A stretch of 46,512 nucleotides of DNA from Streptomyces acidicola (lineage in GTDB: Bacteria > Actinomycetota > Actinomycetes > Streptomycetales > Streptomycetaceae): contig NZ_VMNX01000049.1 in the NCBI RefSeq assembly GCF_009377235.1, forward strand, positions 1 through 46,512. Direction: 5' to 3'. Positions 35,817 to 43,869 of the stretch are shown one piece after another (the first letter of the stretch is position 1; each line of letters begins with the position of its first letter). The position numbers were made by a program, and so were the translations under genes. The notes beneath the pieces are model-generated. The model was not told the origin of the DNA, did no database searches, and saw nothing but the letters and a program-made list of their open reading frames with translations.

Positions 35817-36620
35817 ATGTTGGACGGCATCATGGACGACTACCTGCGCCGGATCGGAGCGACGCGGCCCGAGCGCGCGGACCTGAAGGGGCTCCGTCAT
35901 CTGATGGAGCGTCACCTTCTGTCGGTGCCCTTCGAGAACCTCGGCTACCACCTCGACGAGGACGTCGTCATGGACGAACGCGTCCTGGAGAAAATCGTCC
36001 GCGGCAACCGCGGCGGCGGCTGCTACGAGGTCAACCCCGCCCTGTCGTTCCTGCTGACCTCGCTTCGCTACGAGGTGGACATCCTGCCGGGCTGGGTGCA
36101 CCGCCCGGGCGGGGTCCTCGGCCCCTTCCTCGGCCATCTGGCGCTGCGCGTCAAGGCCGACGGCGAGGACTGGCTCGTCGACGTCGGCTTCGGCCGCAAC
36201 AGCCGCTTCCCGCTGAACCTGGCCTCGCGCGAGGTGCAGCACGACCCGCACGGCGACTACCAGCTGCACGACGTCGGCGACGGCGTCATCGACGTCCACC
36301 TCGGCGGCAAGCCCCTGTACCGGGTCGCCGACCGGCCGGTGACCATCGCCGACTTCGCTCCCACGCTGTGGTGGTACCGCACCTCGCCCGACTCGTCGTT
36401 CCTCCAGGGCCTGTTCTGCTCCATCCGCACCCCCGACGGCCTGGTCACCCTCAAGGGCAACAAGCAGGTGAGCACCGTCGCCGGCGAGGAGCGCTCCAAG
36501 CGCACCCTGGAGAGCGGGGCGGAGGCACTCGATGCGTACAAGGAGTACTTCGGCATCAGTCTGGACCGGCTGCCCGACGAGCCCGCCGGGGGCGTCACCG
36601 CCGGCGTGCGGACGGAATGA
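35817..36620 (+). CDS. Arylamine N-acetyltransferase-family protein (possible amide synthase)
   Basis: 267 residues from ATG 35817; the Shine-Dalgarno AAGGAG overlaps the stop of the KAS III-like gene. GTG 35814 is an alternative start. NAT signature and triad: Cys in GNRGGGCYEVNPALSFLL (about 69), His in FLGHLALRV (about 106) and Asp in WLVDVGFGRNS (about 122). FENLGYHLDEDVV is also typical. Family members either acetylate arylamines or, like RifF and the AsuC2-type enzymes, join an acyl chain to an aromatic amine. With a 3-hydroxyanthranilate pathway beside it, the amino group of that acid is the natural acceptor. The donor is unknown. Confidence 0.92.
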   Translation: MLDGIMDDYLRRIGATRPERADLKGLRHLMERHLLSVPFENLGYHLDEDVVMDERVLEKIVRGNRGGGCYEVNPALSFLLTSLRYEVDILPGWVHRPGGVLGPFLGHLALRVKADGEDWLVDVGFGRNSRFPLNLASREVQHDPHGDYQLHDVGDGVIDVHLGGKPLYRVADRPVTIADFAPTLWWYRTSPDSSFLQGLFCSIRTPDGLVTLKGNKQVSTVAGEERSKRTLESGAEALDAYKEYFGISLDRLPDEPAGGVTAGVRTE

Positions 36621-38284
36621 GTGCGATGAGTGAGAACACCACCGGCGCGTCCGACATGGACGTGCTCGTCGTCGGCGCCGGACCCACCGGCCTGCTGACC
36701 GCCGTCGAGCTCATGCGCCGTGGCATACGGGTGCGTGTCATCGACCGTGCCAACGCCCCGTCGACCACCCCGAAGGCGCTGTCCGTGTGGCCCCGCGCCC
36801 TCGACATCCTGGAGGACGCAGGGCTCGCCGACGGCATCAGAGGCGAGTCCGTGCCGGTCGGTCGGCTCAGCTACTTCTCCGAACGCAGGCCGCTCGCCTC
36901 CTTCGCCCTGACCGAGGACACCGCCTGCCGGGTGCTGCCGCAGCATGTGACCGAGCGGCTGCTCGCCGAGCGTCTTGCCGAGCTCGGCGGCAAGGTGGAG
37001 CGCGGAGTGCGGCTGCTGGCCCTGGAGGGCGTGGACTTCTCCGGCGGCATCGGGGCGAGCGACGGCGTCACCGCCGTCGTGGAGCTGCCCGACGCAAGCG
37101 TCGACCGCATCCGGGCACCCTTCGTGGTCGGCGCCGACGGCGCCGGCAGCGCGGTGCGCGGCCAGCTCGGCATCGGCTTCCAGGGCAGTACGTACGAGAT
37201 GGCCTTCGCGCTCGTCGACGCGCGGATCGAGGGCGAACTCCCCCCGGACGAGTGCCTGTTCTACCAGGCGCCCAGCGGTGCCCTGGTGGTCGTGCCGATG
37301 CCCGGCGGAGTGCACCGCTTCCTGTCCGTCATGCCGCGGGGCCGGCGTGAGGTCTCCCTGGAGATGATGCAGGAGATCCTCGACGAGCGCGGGCCGCGGG
37401 GGGTGCGTCTGACCGAGTCGGTGTGGCAGGCGGTCTTCAGGGTGCACGCCCGCCGCGCCTGCGACTTCCAGGCCGGTCGCGTCTTCCTCGCCGGCGACGC
37501 CGCGCACGTGCACAGCCCGGCCGGCGGCCAGGGCATGAACAACGGCCTGCAGGACGCCCAGAACCTGGGCTGGAAGCTGGCCGCCGTCATCCGGGGCGAG
37601 TCGCCGGTCTCGGTGCTCGACAGCTACGGCACCGAGCGCTCGGAGGCCACCCGCCAGATCGTGCGCGACACCGATCTGCAGACCCGTGCCTGGGTGGCGA
37701 ACAGCCGGGCCAAGGTGCTCGCCCGGGACGCTGCCTTCAAACTGCTCGACCGCACCGGTGTCGTGTCGCGGTTCTACACCCCGGTGATGGCCGGGCGGCG
37801 CCTGGCCTACCCGCCGGTGCGCGACACCCAGCGGCCCTCGGGGCTCGCCGGCTGCCGGGTCCGGGGCCGGATGCCGGGCGGTCTGAAGGACGGTGCCGTC
37901 TTCCCGCGGCGGCACGCCCTCGCCTACGGCATCAGCGGGCCCGGCGCCGACCCGAACGCCTGGACGCTGGTCCTCGCACCGGCGTCGGACAGCTGGCGCA
38001 CCGAGGCGGGGCACATCGCGGCCCGCCACGGCGAGACGGTGCGCACGGTGGTGCTGCGGCGCCGCGAGAGCTCCTTCGTCACCGGCTGCCGCAGCGCCGG
38101 GTACTGGCTGGTGCGCCCGGACGGGCACATCGCCGCCCACGGCCACGAGGCTGACCTCAGCCGTCTGGAAGCCGAGCTGAAACATGCTCTGACCGGCTGG
38201 AACGGGCCTGCCCGAAGCGACTTGACATTAAAAGGGGCGGGCCCTTCTGGCGGACATTCCCGATGCGTAATGTCCAGGACATGA
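36617..38284 (+). CDS. PHBH-type FAD-dependent monooxygenase
   Basis: 555 residues from ATG 36617, coupled to the NAT stop (ATGA); ATG 36626 is an alternative. Class A flavoprotein: FAD-binding LVVGAGPTGLLTAVELMRRG (about 16-35), DG motif VGADGAGSAVR, GD motif RVFLAGDAAHVHSPAGGQGM followed by NNGLQDAQNLGWKLA. The C-terminal ~130 residues form the thioredoxin-like domain of this group (FPRRHALAYGISGPGADPNA and onwards). Such enzymes hydroxylate or epoxidise aromatic or quinoid substrates with NAD(P)H. The last ~20 residues are encoded by DNA that also holds the rrf2 promoter and operator, and the stop overlaps the rrf2 start. Confidence 0.93.
   Translation: MSAMSENTTGASDMDVLVVGAGPTGLLTAVELMRRGIRVRVIDRANAPSTTPKALSVWPRALDILEDAGLADGIRGESVPVGRLSYFSERRPLASFALTEDTACRVLPQHVTERLLAERLAELGGKVERGVRLLALEGVDFSGGIGASDGVTAVVELPDASVDRIRAPFVVGADGAGSAVRGQLGIGFQGSTYEMAFALVDARIEGELPPDECLFYQAPSGALVVVPMPGGVHRFLSVMPRGRREVSLEMMQEILDERGPRGVRLTESVWQAVFRVHARRACDFQAGRVFLAGDAAHVHSPAGGQGMNNGLQDAQNLGWKLAAVIRGESPVSVLDSYGTERSEATRQIVRDTDLQTRAWVANSRAKVLARDAAFKLLDRTGVVSRFYTPVMAGRRLAYPPVRDTQRPSGLAGCRVRGRMPGGLKDGAVFPRRHALAYGISGPGADPNAWTLVLAPASDSWRTEAGHIAARHGETVRTVVLRRRESSFVTGCRSAGYWLVRPDGHIAAHGHEADLSRLEAELKHALTGWNGPARSDLTLKGAGPSGGHSRCVMSRT
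38222..38275 (+). promoter_or_regulatory. rrf2 promoter/operator inside the 3' end of the monooxygenase gene
   Basis: A TTGACA hexamer (38222-38227) is followed by a perfect inverted repeat, GGACATT (38252-38258), 10-base spacer, AATGTCC (38269-38275), ending five bases before the rrf2 ATG. A dyad of this size immediately before an Rrf2-family gene fits an autoregulatory operator. The whole element lies within the coding sequence upstream. Confidence 0.6.
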
Positions 38285-38766
38285 AGCTGCGAGAGGGCGT
38301 GGAATGGGCAGTGCACTGCTGCATCAACCTGTCCTTCATCTCCCCTGACAGGGCGGTGCCGGCAGCGAGGCTGGCCGCGTTCCACGACCTGCCCACGGCT
38401 TACCTGAACAAGCAGTTGAACGCGCTGGGACGAGCCGGCATCGTCTCGTCCCGCTCCGGCCCTCGCGGCGGATTCCGTCTCGGCCGTGAACCGGAGAAGA
38501 TCACCCTGATGGACGTGGCGGCGGCCATCGACGGTTCGGCACGGGCCTTCCTGTGCACGGGCATCCGCCACCAGGGCCCGGCCGGCCGCATCGCCGGCCC
38601 GGCCGGCCACCGCACCCCCTGCACCGTGTCCCAGGCCTTCTCCCGTGCGGAGCTGGCCTGGCGGCGCAGGCTGGCGCGCCAGACGATCGCCGGTCTGGCG
38701 GACGAGGTCCGGCGGGCGAACCCCGCCGCACCGGACCACGTACGCCACTGGTTCGACCGGACCTGA
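38281..38766 (+). CDS. Rrf2-family transcriptional regulator
   Basis: 161 residues from ATG 38281, preferred over ATG 38263 because Rrf2 proteins start with M-K-L-x-E-G-V-E-W and the earlier ATG lies inside the operator dyad. Winged HTH: VPAARLAAFHDLPTAYLNKQ, then LNALGRAGIVSSRSGPRGGF with DVAAAIDG. The [2Fe-2S]-ligand region reads FLCTGIRHQGPAGRIA...HRTPCTVSQAF: two Cys remain and the usual middle Cys is missing, so cluster binding is doubtful or differs. Its ATG overlaps the monooxygenase stop. It may respond to redox state or to the pathway product and regulate the adjacent exporter; this is inference. Confidence 0.9.
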   Translation: MKLREGVEWAVHCCINLSFISPDRAVPAARLAAFHDLPTAYLNKQLNALGRAGIVSSRSGPRGGFRLGREPEKITLMDVAAAIDGSARAFLCTGIRHQGPAGRIAGPAGHRTPCTVSQAFSRAELAWRRRLARQTIAGLADEVRRANPAAPDHVRHWFDRT

Positions 38767-38796
38767 GCCGGAAACCGAGAGCGCACCTGAAGTACG

Positions 38797-38817
38797 CGCC
38801 GGGGCCGTCCCCCGGCG
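38797..38817 (+). terminator. 8-bp stem-loop after rrf2
   Basis: CGCCGGGG (38797-38804) pairs with CCCCGGCG (38810-38817), between rrf2 and the first MFS gene. Short, so only a possible attenuator. Confidence 0.4.
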
Positions 38818-38870
38818 GTGGCGCCTCGCGCGCCCGTTGAATCTCCGACCCCGTAGTGAAAGGCACAGTC

Positions 38871-40355
38871 ATGCCGTCTTCGGCCACAGGCGCCGCCACC
38901 GAGGCACCGCGCCGGCGCCCTGGACTCCTCCTGGCGCTGCTGGCGTTCGCCCAGCTGATCATCTCCATCGACTACAACATCGTCTACGTAGCGCTCCCCG
39001 AGATCGGTGACGGGCTCGGGTTCTCCGCCCAGACCCTGCAGTGGGTGATCAGCGCCTACGCCGTCGCGTTCGGCGGGTTCCTGCTGCTCGGCGGCCGGGC
39101 CTGCGACCTGTGGGGGCCGCGCCGCATCTTCATCCTCGGCCTGTCCCTGTATGGAGTGTCCTCGCTGCTCGGCGGGCTGGCGGCCGACCCCTGGGTACTG
39201 GTCGCGGCCCGCGCGGTGCAAGGCATCGGTGGCGCCTTCCTCTTCCCGGCCACGCTGACCCTGGTCTCCACCAAGTTCACCGAGGGCAAGGAGCGCAACC
39301 GCGCCTTCGCCGTGTGGGGCACCGCCGGCGGCTCCGGCATGATCCTCGGCTCGCTGCTCGGCGGCGTCCTCACCGAGGCGTTCGGCTGGGAGTCCGTCTT
39401 CTTCGTCAACGTCCCCCTCGCCGTCCTCGCGATCCTGTTCGCCTTCCCGCTGATCGCCCCGGACGCGCTGGGCGGCAGCCGTCGCACCTTCGACCTGGCC
39501 GGTGCGCTGACCTCCACCGTCGGCACCACGTCCGTCGTCTTCGCCCTGGTGCAGGGCCCGGAGTCGGGCTGGGGCTCGGGCCTGATCATCGGCGCCTTCG
39601 TCCTGGGCGTGGCGCTGCTGGCCGCCTTCCTCGTCATCGAGAAGCGCAGCAGTGACCCGCTGATGCCGCTGCGCCTGTTCCGCAACCGCAACCTGAGCAC
39701 CGGCGCCGCGGTCACCTTCTTCTACATGGCGACCTTCGGCACCCTGCTGTACTTCCTGACCGTCTACTTCCAGGGCGTGCACGGCTACAGCGCGCTGGAG
39801 ACGGGCCTGGCCTTCCTGGTCCCGATGGTCGCCATCTCCATCGGCGCCCAGACGGCCGGCCGCCTGGCCACGAAGTACGGTCTGCGCTCCATCATGATCG
39901 TCAGCCTGGTGGTGGGCTTCGTCGGCACTGTCATCGTGGGCCTGACCCTGGCCACCGACGGCTCCTACCTCGCGCTGATCCCCGGCATGGTCGTCATGGG
40001 CCTCGGCCAGGGCGCCGGCTACACCCTGATGTTCGGTGCGGCCACGGTCGGTGTGGACCCGATGGAGCAGGGCATCGCCTCCGGCTGGGCCTCGACCACC
40101 CAGCAGATCGGCGGTGCGGTCGGTCTGGCCATCCTGGTCGCCATCGCCAACTCCGGCCTCGGCGGCCTTCAGGGCGAGGCGCTGCGCGCCGCCACCAACG
40201 ACGGTCTGCGCACGGCGGTACTCATCGCCGCGGGCGGCATCGCGCTGACCGCGCTGGTCGCCCTCGGTCTGCAGAAGCCGCGCAAGGAACGGGCCGTCGC
40301 CCAGGGCGGGGCCGCGGCCAGGGCCGCCGACGAGCCGCAGACCGCCCAGGTCTGA
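38871..40355 (+). CDS. MFS drug exporter, DHA2 (14-helix) type
   Basis: 494 residues from ATG 38871 with GAAAGG upstream. GTG 38856 would add five residues. About 14 transmembrane helices. Family markers: helix 1 LLALLAFAQLIISIDYNIVY with the DHA2-type Asp, GGRACDLWGPRRIF (motif A), RAVQGIGGAFLFPATLTLVS (motif B-like) and GTAGGSGMILGSLLGGVLTE (motif C, antiporter signature). Probably a proton-driven exporter giving self-resistance or product export. It follows the Rrf2 gene, which may control it. Confidence 0.93.
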   Translation: MPSSATGAATEAPRRRPGLLLALLAFAQLIISIDYNIVYVALPEIGDGLGFSAQTLQWVISAYAVAFGGFLLLGGRACDLWGPRRIFILGLSLYGVSSLLGGLAADPWVLVAARAVQGIGGAFLFPATLTLVSTKFTEGKERNRAFAVWGTAGGSGMILGSLLGGVLTEAFGWESVFFVNVPLAVLAILFAFPLIAPDALGGSRRTFDLAGALTSTVGTTSVVFALVQGPESGWGSGLIIGAFVLGVALLAAFLVIEKRSSDPLMPLRLFRNRNLSTGAAVTFFYMATFGTLLYFLTVYFQGVHGYSALETGLAFLVPMVAISIGAQTAGRLATKYGLRSIMIVSLVVGFVGTVIVGLTLATDGSYLALIPGMVVMGLGQGAGYTLMFGAATVGVDPMEQGIASGWASTTQQIGGAVGLAILVAIANSGLGGLQGEALRAATNDGLRTAVLIAAGGIALTALVALGLQKPRKERAVAQGGAAARAADEPQTAQV

Positions 40356-40363
40356 TCCACTCT

Positions 40364-40389
40364 CCGGCGCGCTCTCCCGGGCGCGCCGG
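40364..40389 (+). terminator. Stem-loop after the first MFS gene
   Basis: CCGGCGCGC (40364-40372) and GCGCGCCGG (40381-40389), 8-base loop, nine bases after the stop. No T-run. Confidence 0.6.
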
Positions 40390-40432
40390 GCGCCGGACCC
40401 TCGCACCGGTCATTCCCCCGCGGGTGCGGGGG

Positions 40433-40454
40433 TTCGGCATGTCTTCGGCATGTC
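40433..40454 (+). repeat. Tandem 11-bp repeat in the second MFS promoter region
   Basis: TTCGGCATGTC occurs twice back to back (40433-40443 and 40444-40454), 25 bases before a TTGACG hexamer (40479-40484). Direct repeats at one helical turn are the layout of SARP-type or other activator sites. Confidence 0.45.
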
Positions 40455-40536
40455 GCGTTCCCTTTTCACAGAGGGAACTTGACGCATGGTCGGGCGGTTG
40501 ATTGCTGCGGCCGAAGGCCGCTCCGAAGATCGGTGT

Positions 40537-41718
40537 ATGTCGAAATCATCGGTTGCCGAGGTACCGGCCTCAGCGACGCCGGGGACCGCACCGCTCGCCA
40601 CGACCGTCGCGACCGTGTCCGTCATGGGCGTGCTCGTGGTCGGCCAGATGTACGTCACCATCCCGCTCATGCCCGAACTCGCCGACGCCTGGGGGGTGCC
40701 GGCCGGATCGGCAGCGGCCTCGACCACCGCGTTCGCCTTCGCCCACGCGCTCGGCTCGCTCGTCAGCGGGCCGCTGTCCACCCGCTGGGGGCGGCGTACC
40801 GTCATGGTGGCCAATGTCCTTGCCATGGCCGTCGTCACCGCCCTGCTGCCTCTGGCGCCCTCCCTGACCGCCGGGGTCGTCCTGCGCGCCCTGCAGGGCC
40901 TGTTCGCCGGCTCGTTCATCCCCATGTCGTACGCCTATCTGCACGCCCGGATCGCTCCGCATCGTGTCTCCCTGGCCCTGACCGTGGTCTCGGCCTGCAT
41001 GGGGGCCACGGTCGTGATCGGCCAGGTCGAGGCGCAGCTCGTGACGGCGTGGCTCGGCTGGGTGTGGGTGTTCTGGGGGACCGTGCCACTGCTGCTGGCG
41101 GGGGCCGCCGTCTCCTGGCGGGTCCTGCTGCCCGAAGGGCGGCTGAGCGCGGGCGGACTCTCTGGCCTGAGGGGCGCGCTGGGCGCCCGGCTGGTCCCGC
41201 TGTACCTGGTCATCCTGGTCGGCGCGGGCAGCCTCACCGCCGTCTACACGGGGGTCCAGCTGTACGGGCCCGTCGATGTGGCGGGCGGCGGCGCGCCTCT
41301 GCTCGCGCTGCGCGCCAGCGCGCTGCCGGCGCTGTTGGGCGCCGTCCTGGTCGCGCCCGTCCTGGCCCGCCTGCCCGCTTCGCGCCGTGCCGCAGGAGCG
41401 CTCGTGGTGACCGCCGTCGCGATGCTGGCCGCCGCCCTGGGCGGGGACGACGCCCTCGTGCTCGGGGCCGCCCTGTTCGCGTTCATGGCGGGCTTCTCCA
41501 CCCTCGGCCCCGCGCTCATCGAGTCGGTCGGTACCCGGGCCGGGGCGGCGGCCCAGACCACGGCGATCGCCCTGTACGGCTTCACGCTCAACCTGGGAGC
41601 CGGAGCGGGTGCCCAACTCGCGGCGTTTTTCGACCGGTTCGCTGCGCTGGCGCTGTTCCTGACATTCGCCCTGGCCGTTGCCGTCGGCGGCGTCCTGCGC
41701 GGCGGCCGCAGGACCTGA
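40537..41718 (+). CDS. MFS transporter, 12-helix type
   Basis: 393 residues from ATG 40537, or 410 from ATG 40486. The first gives a normal short cytoplasmic N-terminus; the second lies directly after TTGACG, a likely -35, making it improbable. About 12 hydrophobic helices. Motif A reads SLVSGPLSTRWGRRTVMVAN and the helix-1 part is VATVSVMGVLVVGQMYVTIP. GTRAGAAAQTTAIALYGFTL is near the C-terminal end. It resembles YnfM/AraJ-like exporters. Together with the DHA2 pump it gives the cluster two unrelated efflux systems. The substrate is unknown. Confidence 0.88.
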   Translation: MSKSSVAEVPASATPGTAPLATTVATVSVMGVLVVGQMYVTIPLMPELADAWGVPAGSAAASTTAFAFAHALGSLVSGPLSTRWGRRTVMVANVLAMAVVTALLPLAPSLTAGVVLRALQGLFAGSFIPMSYAYLHARIAPHRVSLALTVVSACMGATVVIGQVEAQLVTAWLGWVWVFWGTVPLLLAGAAVSWRVLLPEGRLSAGGLSGLRGALGARLVPLYLVILVGAGSLTAVYTGVQLYGPVDVAGGGAPLLALRASALPALLGAVLVAPVLARLPASRRAAGALVVTAVAMLAAALGGDDALVLGAALFAFMAGFSTLGPALIESVGTRAGAAAQTTAIALYGFTLNLGAGAGAQLAAFFDRFAALALFLTFALAVAVGGVLRGGRRT

Positions 41719-41837
41719 CGCACTCGCGGTCTGTTCGTTGCCGGGCGCTCGCCGGGCGCCTGACGATGCCGGACAGCGCGCACACTCCAGCGCCCAGGTA
41801 CCGCCCATGACCCCGTAGGCCCAGGGAGCGCCCGACC

Positions 41838-42455
41838 ATGACCAACGTCGCCGTCATCTATTACTCGTCCACCGGCTCGACCCACCGGCTCGCGCAGGCC
41901 GCCGCGGACGCCGCGGCCGCGGAGGGTGCCGAGGTCCGTCTGCGCCGGGTGCCCGAGCTCGCCGCCACAGGACGGCCCGGCGCCGAGGAGCACGCCGCCG
42001 GCGTGGCGGACATACCCGAGGCGACGCTGGACGACCTGGAGTGGGCCGATGCCGTCCTGCTGGGCTCGCCCGTCCACTTCGGGCTGGCCGCTCCGCAGCT
42101 CATGCAGTTCATCAACACCTCCTCGCCGCTGTCGATCAGCGGCAAGCTGCTCAACAAGGCCGTCTCCGCCTTCGCCTCCGGCTCCGCCGAGCACGGCGGC
42201 CAGGTGACGGCGATTCTCGCGCTGCACAACGCGATCTGCCACTGGGGTTCGGTCATCGTGGCCACCGGATCCGCCGAGGCGGTGCTGTACGAGAAGAACA
42301 ACGGCAACCCGTACGGCGCGAGCACCGTGGCCGGCAACCGCGTCGGCTTCATCCACGACGAGAACGTCGGCGCCATCGCCTACCAGACTCGCCGCACCAT
42401 CCGGGTCGCCGCGGCCCTGAAGGCCTCCGAGGCCGCCGCCCCGGCCGCAGCCTGA
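41838..42455 (+). CDS. WrbA-like flavodoxin-fold NAD(P)H:quinone reductase (copy 1)
   Basis: 205 residues from ATG 41838, with AGGGAGCG upstream. Flavodoxin fold: FMN phosphate loop VIYYSSTGSTHRLAQ (residues 5-19), DLEWADAVLLGSPVHFGLAA, HGGQVTAILALHNAICHWGS and NNGNPYGASTVAG, all WrbA hallmarks. Probable function is two-electron reduction of quinones or quinone imines, which would suit an aminophenol pathway. It is followed after 18 bases by the SnoaL-like gene, so they share an operon. It is paralogous to the protein at 43042. Confidence 0.92.
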   Translation: MTNVAVIYYSSTGSTHRLAQAAADAAAAEGAEVRLRRVPELAATGRPGAEEHAAGVADIPEATLDDLEWADAVLLGSPVHFGLAAPQLMQFINTSSPLSISGKLLNKAVSAFASGSAEHGGQVTAILALHNAICHWGSVIVATGSAEAVLYEKNNGNPYGASTVAGNRVGFIHDENVGAIAYQTRRTIRVAAALKASEAAAPAAA

Positions 42456-42473
42456 CCCAAGGGAGGAAAGATC

Positions 42474-42857
42474 ATGGCAGTCAGCGACCCGGCCCAGTTG
42501 CCCTCGGCCTTCGTCGAGGCCTTCAACGCCAGGGATCTCGTCGCCATCGACCGGCTCTTCGAGCCGGAGGCCGTGCGGGTGCTGCAGCCGGGCGTGGTGG
42601 TGACCGGCGACGGCCGCCGCCGGGCGACCAGCAGCTTCCTGGCGCTGGGCATCCCCATCAGGATCAGTCTCAGGCACGCCTACGTCTACGACGACACGGC
42701 CCTGCTGATCGGTGACTTCGTCATCGACGGCACAAAGCCCGATGGTGAGGACGTGTACATCGAGGGCACCGCCACCGACGTGGCCCGCCGTGGAGCCGAC
42801 GGGTTGTGGCGCTACATCATCGACAACCCGCCCGGGGTCGAGGTGGGCGGGGGGTGA
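42474..42857 (+). CDS. SnoaL/NTF2-like protein
   Basis: 127 residues from ATG 42474 with GGGAGGAAA four bases upstream. Small cone-shaped NTF2-like fold: LPSAFVEAFNARDLVAIDRL, FEPEAVRVLQPGVVVTGDGR, YVYDDTALLIGDFVID and GLWRYIIDNPPGVE are the usual helix and strand pattern. Relatives include cyclases, epoxide hydrolases, hydroxylases and lyases, so the reaction cannot be named. Position between two flavoprotein genes suggests it acts on an oxidised intermediate. Confidence 0.88.
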   Translation: MAVSDPAQLPSAFVEAFNARDLVAIDRLFEPEAVRVLQPGVVVTGDGRRRATSSFLALGIPIRISLRHAYVYDDTALLIGDFVIDGTKPDGEDVYIEGTATDVARRGADGLWRYIIDNPPGVEVGGG

Positions 42858-42926
42858 CCCGCTGCCCGCCCGCCGCCGTGGAGAGTGGCCGGAAGACCGG
42901 CCGCCCGCCTGGAAGAGGGGAGGCAC

Positions 42927-42937
42927 TTGACGGATTA
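42927..42937 (+). promoter_or_regulatory. Probable promoter element before the second WrbA-like gene
   Basis: TTGACGGATTA, 105 bases upstream of ATG 43042, followed by an AT-richer stretch. It belongs to the recurring TGACGNAT motif group of this cluster; no clear -10 is assigned. Confidence 0.4.
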
Positions 42938-43041
42938 GTGAATTCCGTTGGCCGCCCGGTCCTGCCCGCGACACCATGGAGCACGCACCCAGCAGCCGGA
43001 AACGGCACGAGCACCCAATCCAATGAGGGAGCAGTACGGCC

Positions 43042-43689
43042 ATGACCAATGTCGCCATCGTTTACTATTCGGCCACCGGAAACATCCACAAGCTGGCTGT
43101 CGCCGCCGCCGAGGCGGCGGAGAAGGCAGGGGCCGAGGTACGGCTGCGGCGGGTCGCGGACATCACCGACGAGCCGCTCGCGCCCAACTACAGGGAATGG
43201 ACGGAGGCGAACAACGAGCACGCGGCCGCCGCCCGAGAGGTGCGGGTGGCCGCCATCGACGACCTGGACTGGGCCGACGCCGTCGTCTGGGGCACCCCGG
43301 GCCGCTACGGTCTGCCGGCCGGCCCGCTCAAGCACTTCATCGACCAGACCTTCGAACTGCACGCGCGGCGCGGGCTGATGAACAAGGCGATGTCCGCGTT
43401 CACCTCGACGGGTACCCCGCACGGTGGTCAGGAGTCCACGATCCTGTCCCTGAGCAACGTCTTCTACCACTGGGGGGCCGTCATCGTGCCGCCCGGCGTC
43501 ACCGACGACATCCTGCTCACGCCGAGCAACGGCAACCCCTACGGGGTCAGTGCCACCTCGGGCCTGCAGGCCATCCCGGGCCACCTCGCGCAGAACGTCA
43601 CCGAGGACAACCTCGCCGCCGTCGGCTACCAGACCGTGCGCACCCTCCAGGTGGCCGAGGCGCTGAAGCAGGGGCTGAAGAAGGGCTGA
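43042..43689 (+). CDS. WrbA-like flavodoxin-fold NAD(P)H:quinone reductase (copy 2)
   Basis: 215 residues from ATG 43042 with GAGGGAGCAG upstream. FMN loop VYYSATGNIHKLA, DLDWADAVVWGTPGRYGLPA (the longer WrbA loop), STGTPHGGQESTILSLSNVF, YHWGAVIVPPGV and SNGNPYGVSATSG. The first eleven residues differ from copy 1 at only three positions, which indicates an old tandem duplication. The 10-residue longer insertion around YREWTEANNEHAAAA is the main difference. Two paralogues in one cluster suggest distinct substrates or partners. Confidence 0.92.
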   Translation: MTNVAIVYYSATGNIHKLAVAAAEAAEKAGAEVRLRRVADITDEPLAPNYREWTEANNEHAAAAREVRVAAIDDLDWADAVVWGTPGRYGLPAGPLKHFIDQTFELHARRGLMNKAMSAFTSTGTPHGGQESTILSLSNVFYHWGAVIVPPGVTDDILLTPSNGNPYGVSATSGLQAIPGHLAQNVTEDNLAAVGYQTVRTLQVAEALKQGLKKG

Positions 43690-43719
43690 CTTTTTCCGAG
43701 CCTGTTTTCCGTACGACCG

Positions 43720-43756
43720 GCCGGGCCGCGCAATTCGCGCGGTCCGGCTTTCTCTT
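43720..43756 (+). terminator. Intrinsic terminator with T-rich tail
   Basis: GCCGGGCCGCGC (43720-43731), loop, then GCGCGGTCCGGC (43737-43748), one G-T wobble, followed by TTTCTCTTTT. The clearest intrinsic terminator in the cluster; it separates the WrbA-like gene from the ligase gene. Confidence 0.8.
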
Positions 43757-43760
43757 TTGC

Positions 43761-43778
43761 TGACGAGGTGACGCATTA
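43761..43778 (+). promoter_or_regulatory. TGACG direct repeat before the ligase gene
   Basis: TGACGAGG (43761-43768) directly followed by TGACGCATTA (43769-43778), about 90 bases upstream of the ligase start. It belongs to the cluster's recurring TGACGNAT group and may be an activator site or a -35 region. Confidence 0.4.
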
Positions 43779-43869
43779 ACCGTTCCTTTCTTTCTGGTGA
43801 CGACTTGATGTGGGAGTTTTTTCAGGGGAGTTCTTATTTCGCGTGTCGGTTCTCAGAGGAAGAGTTCTG

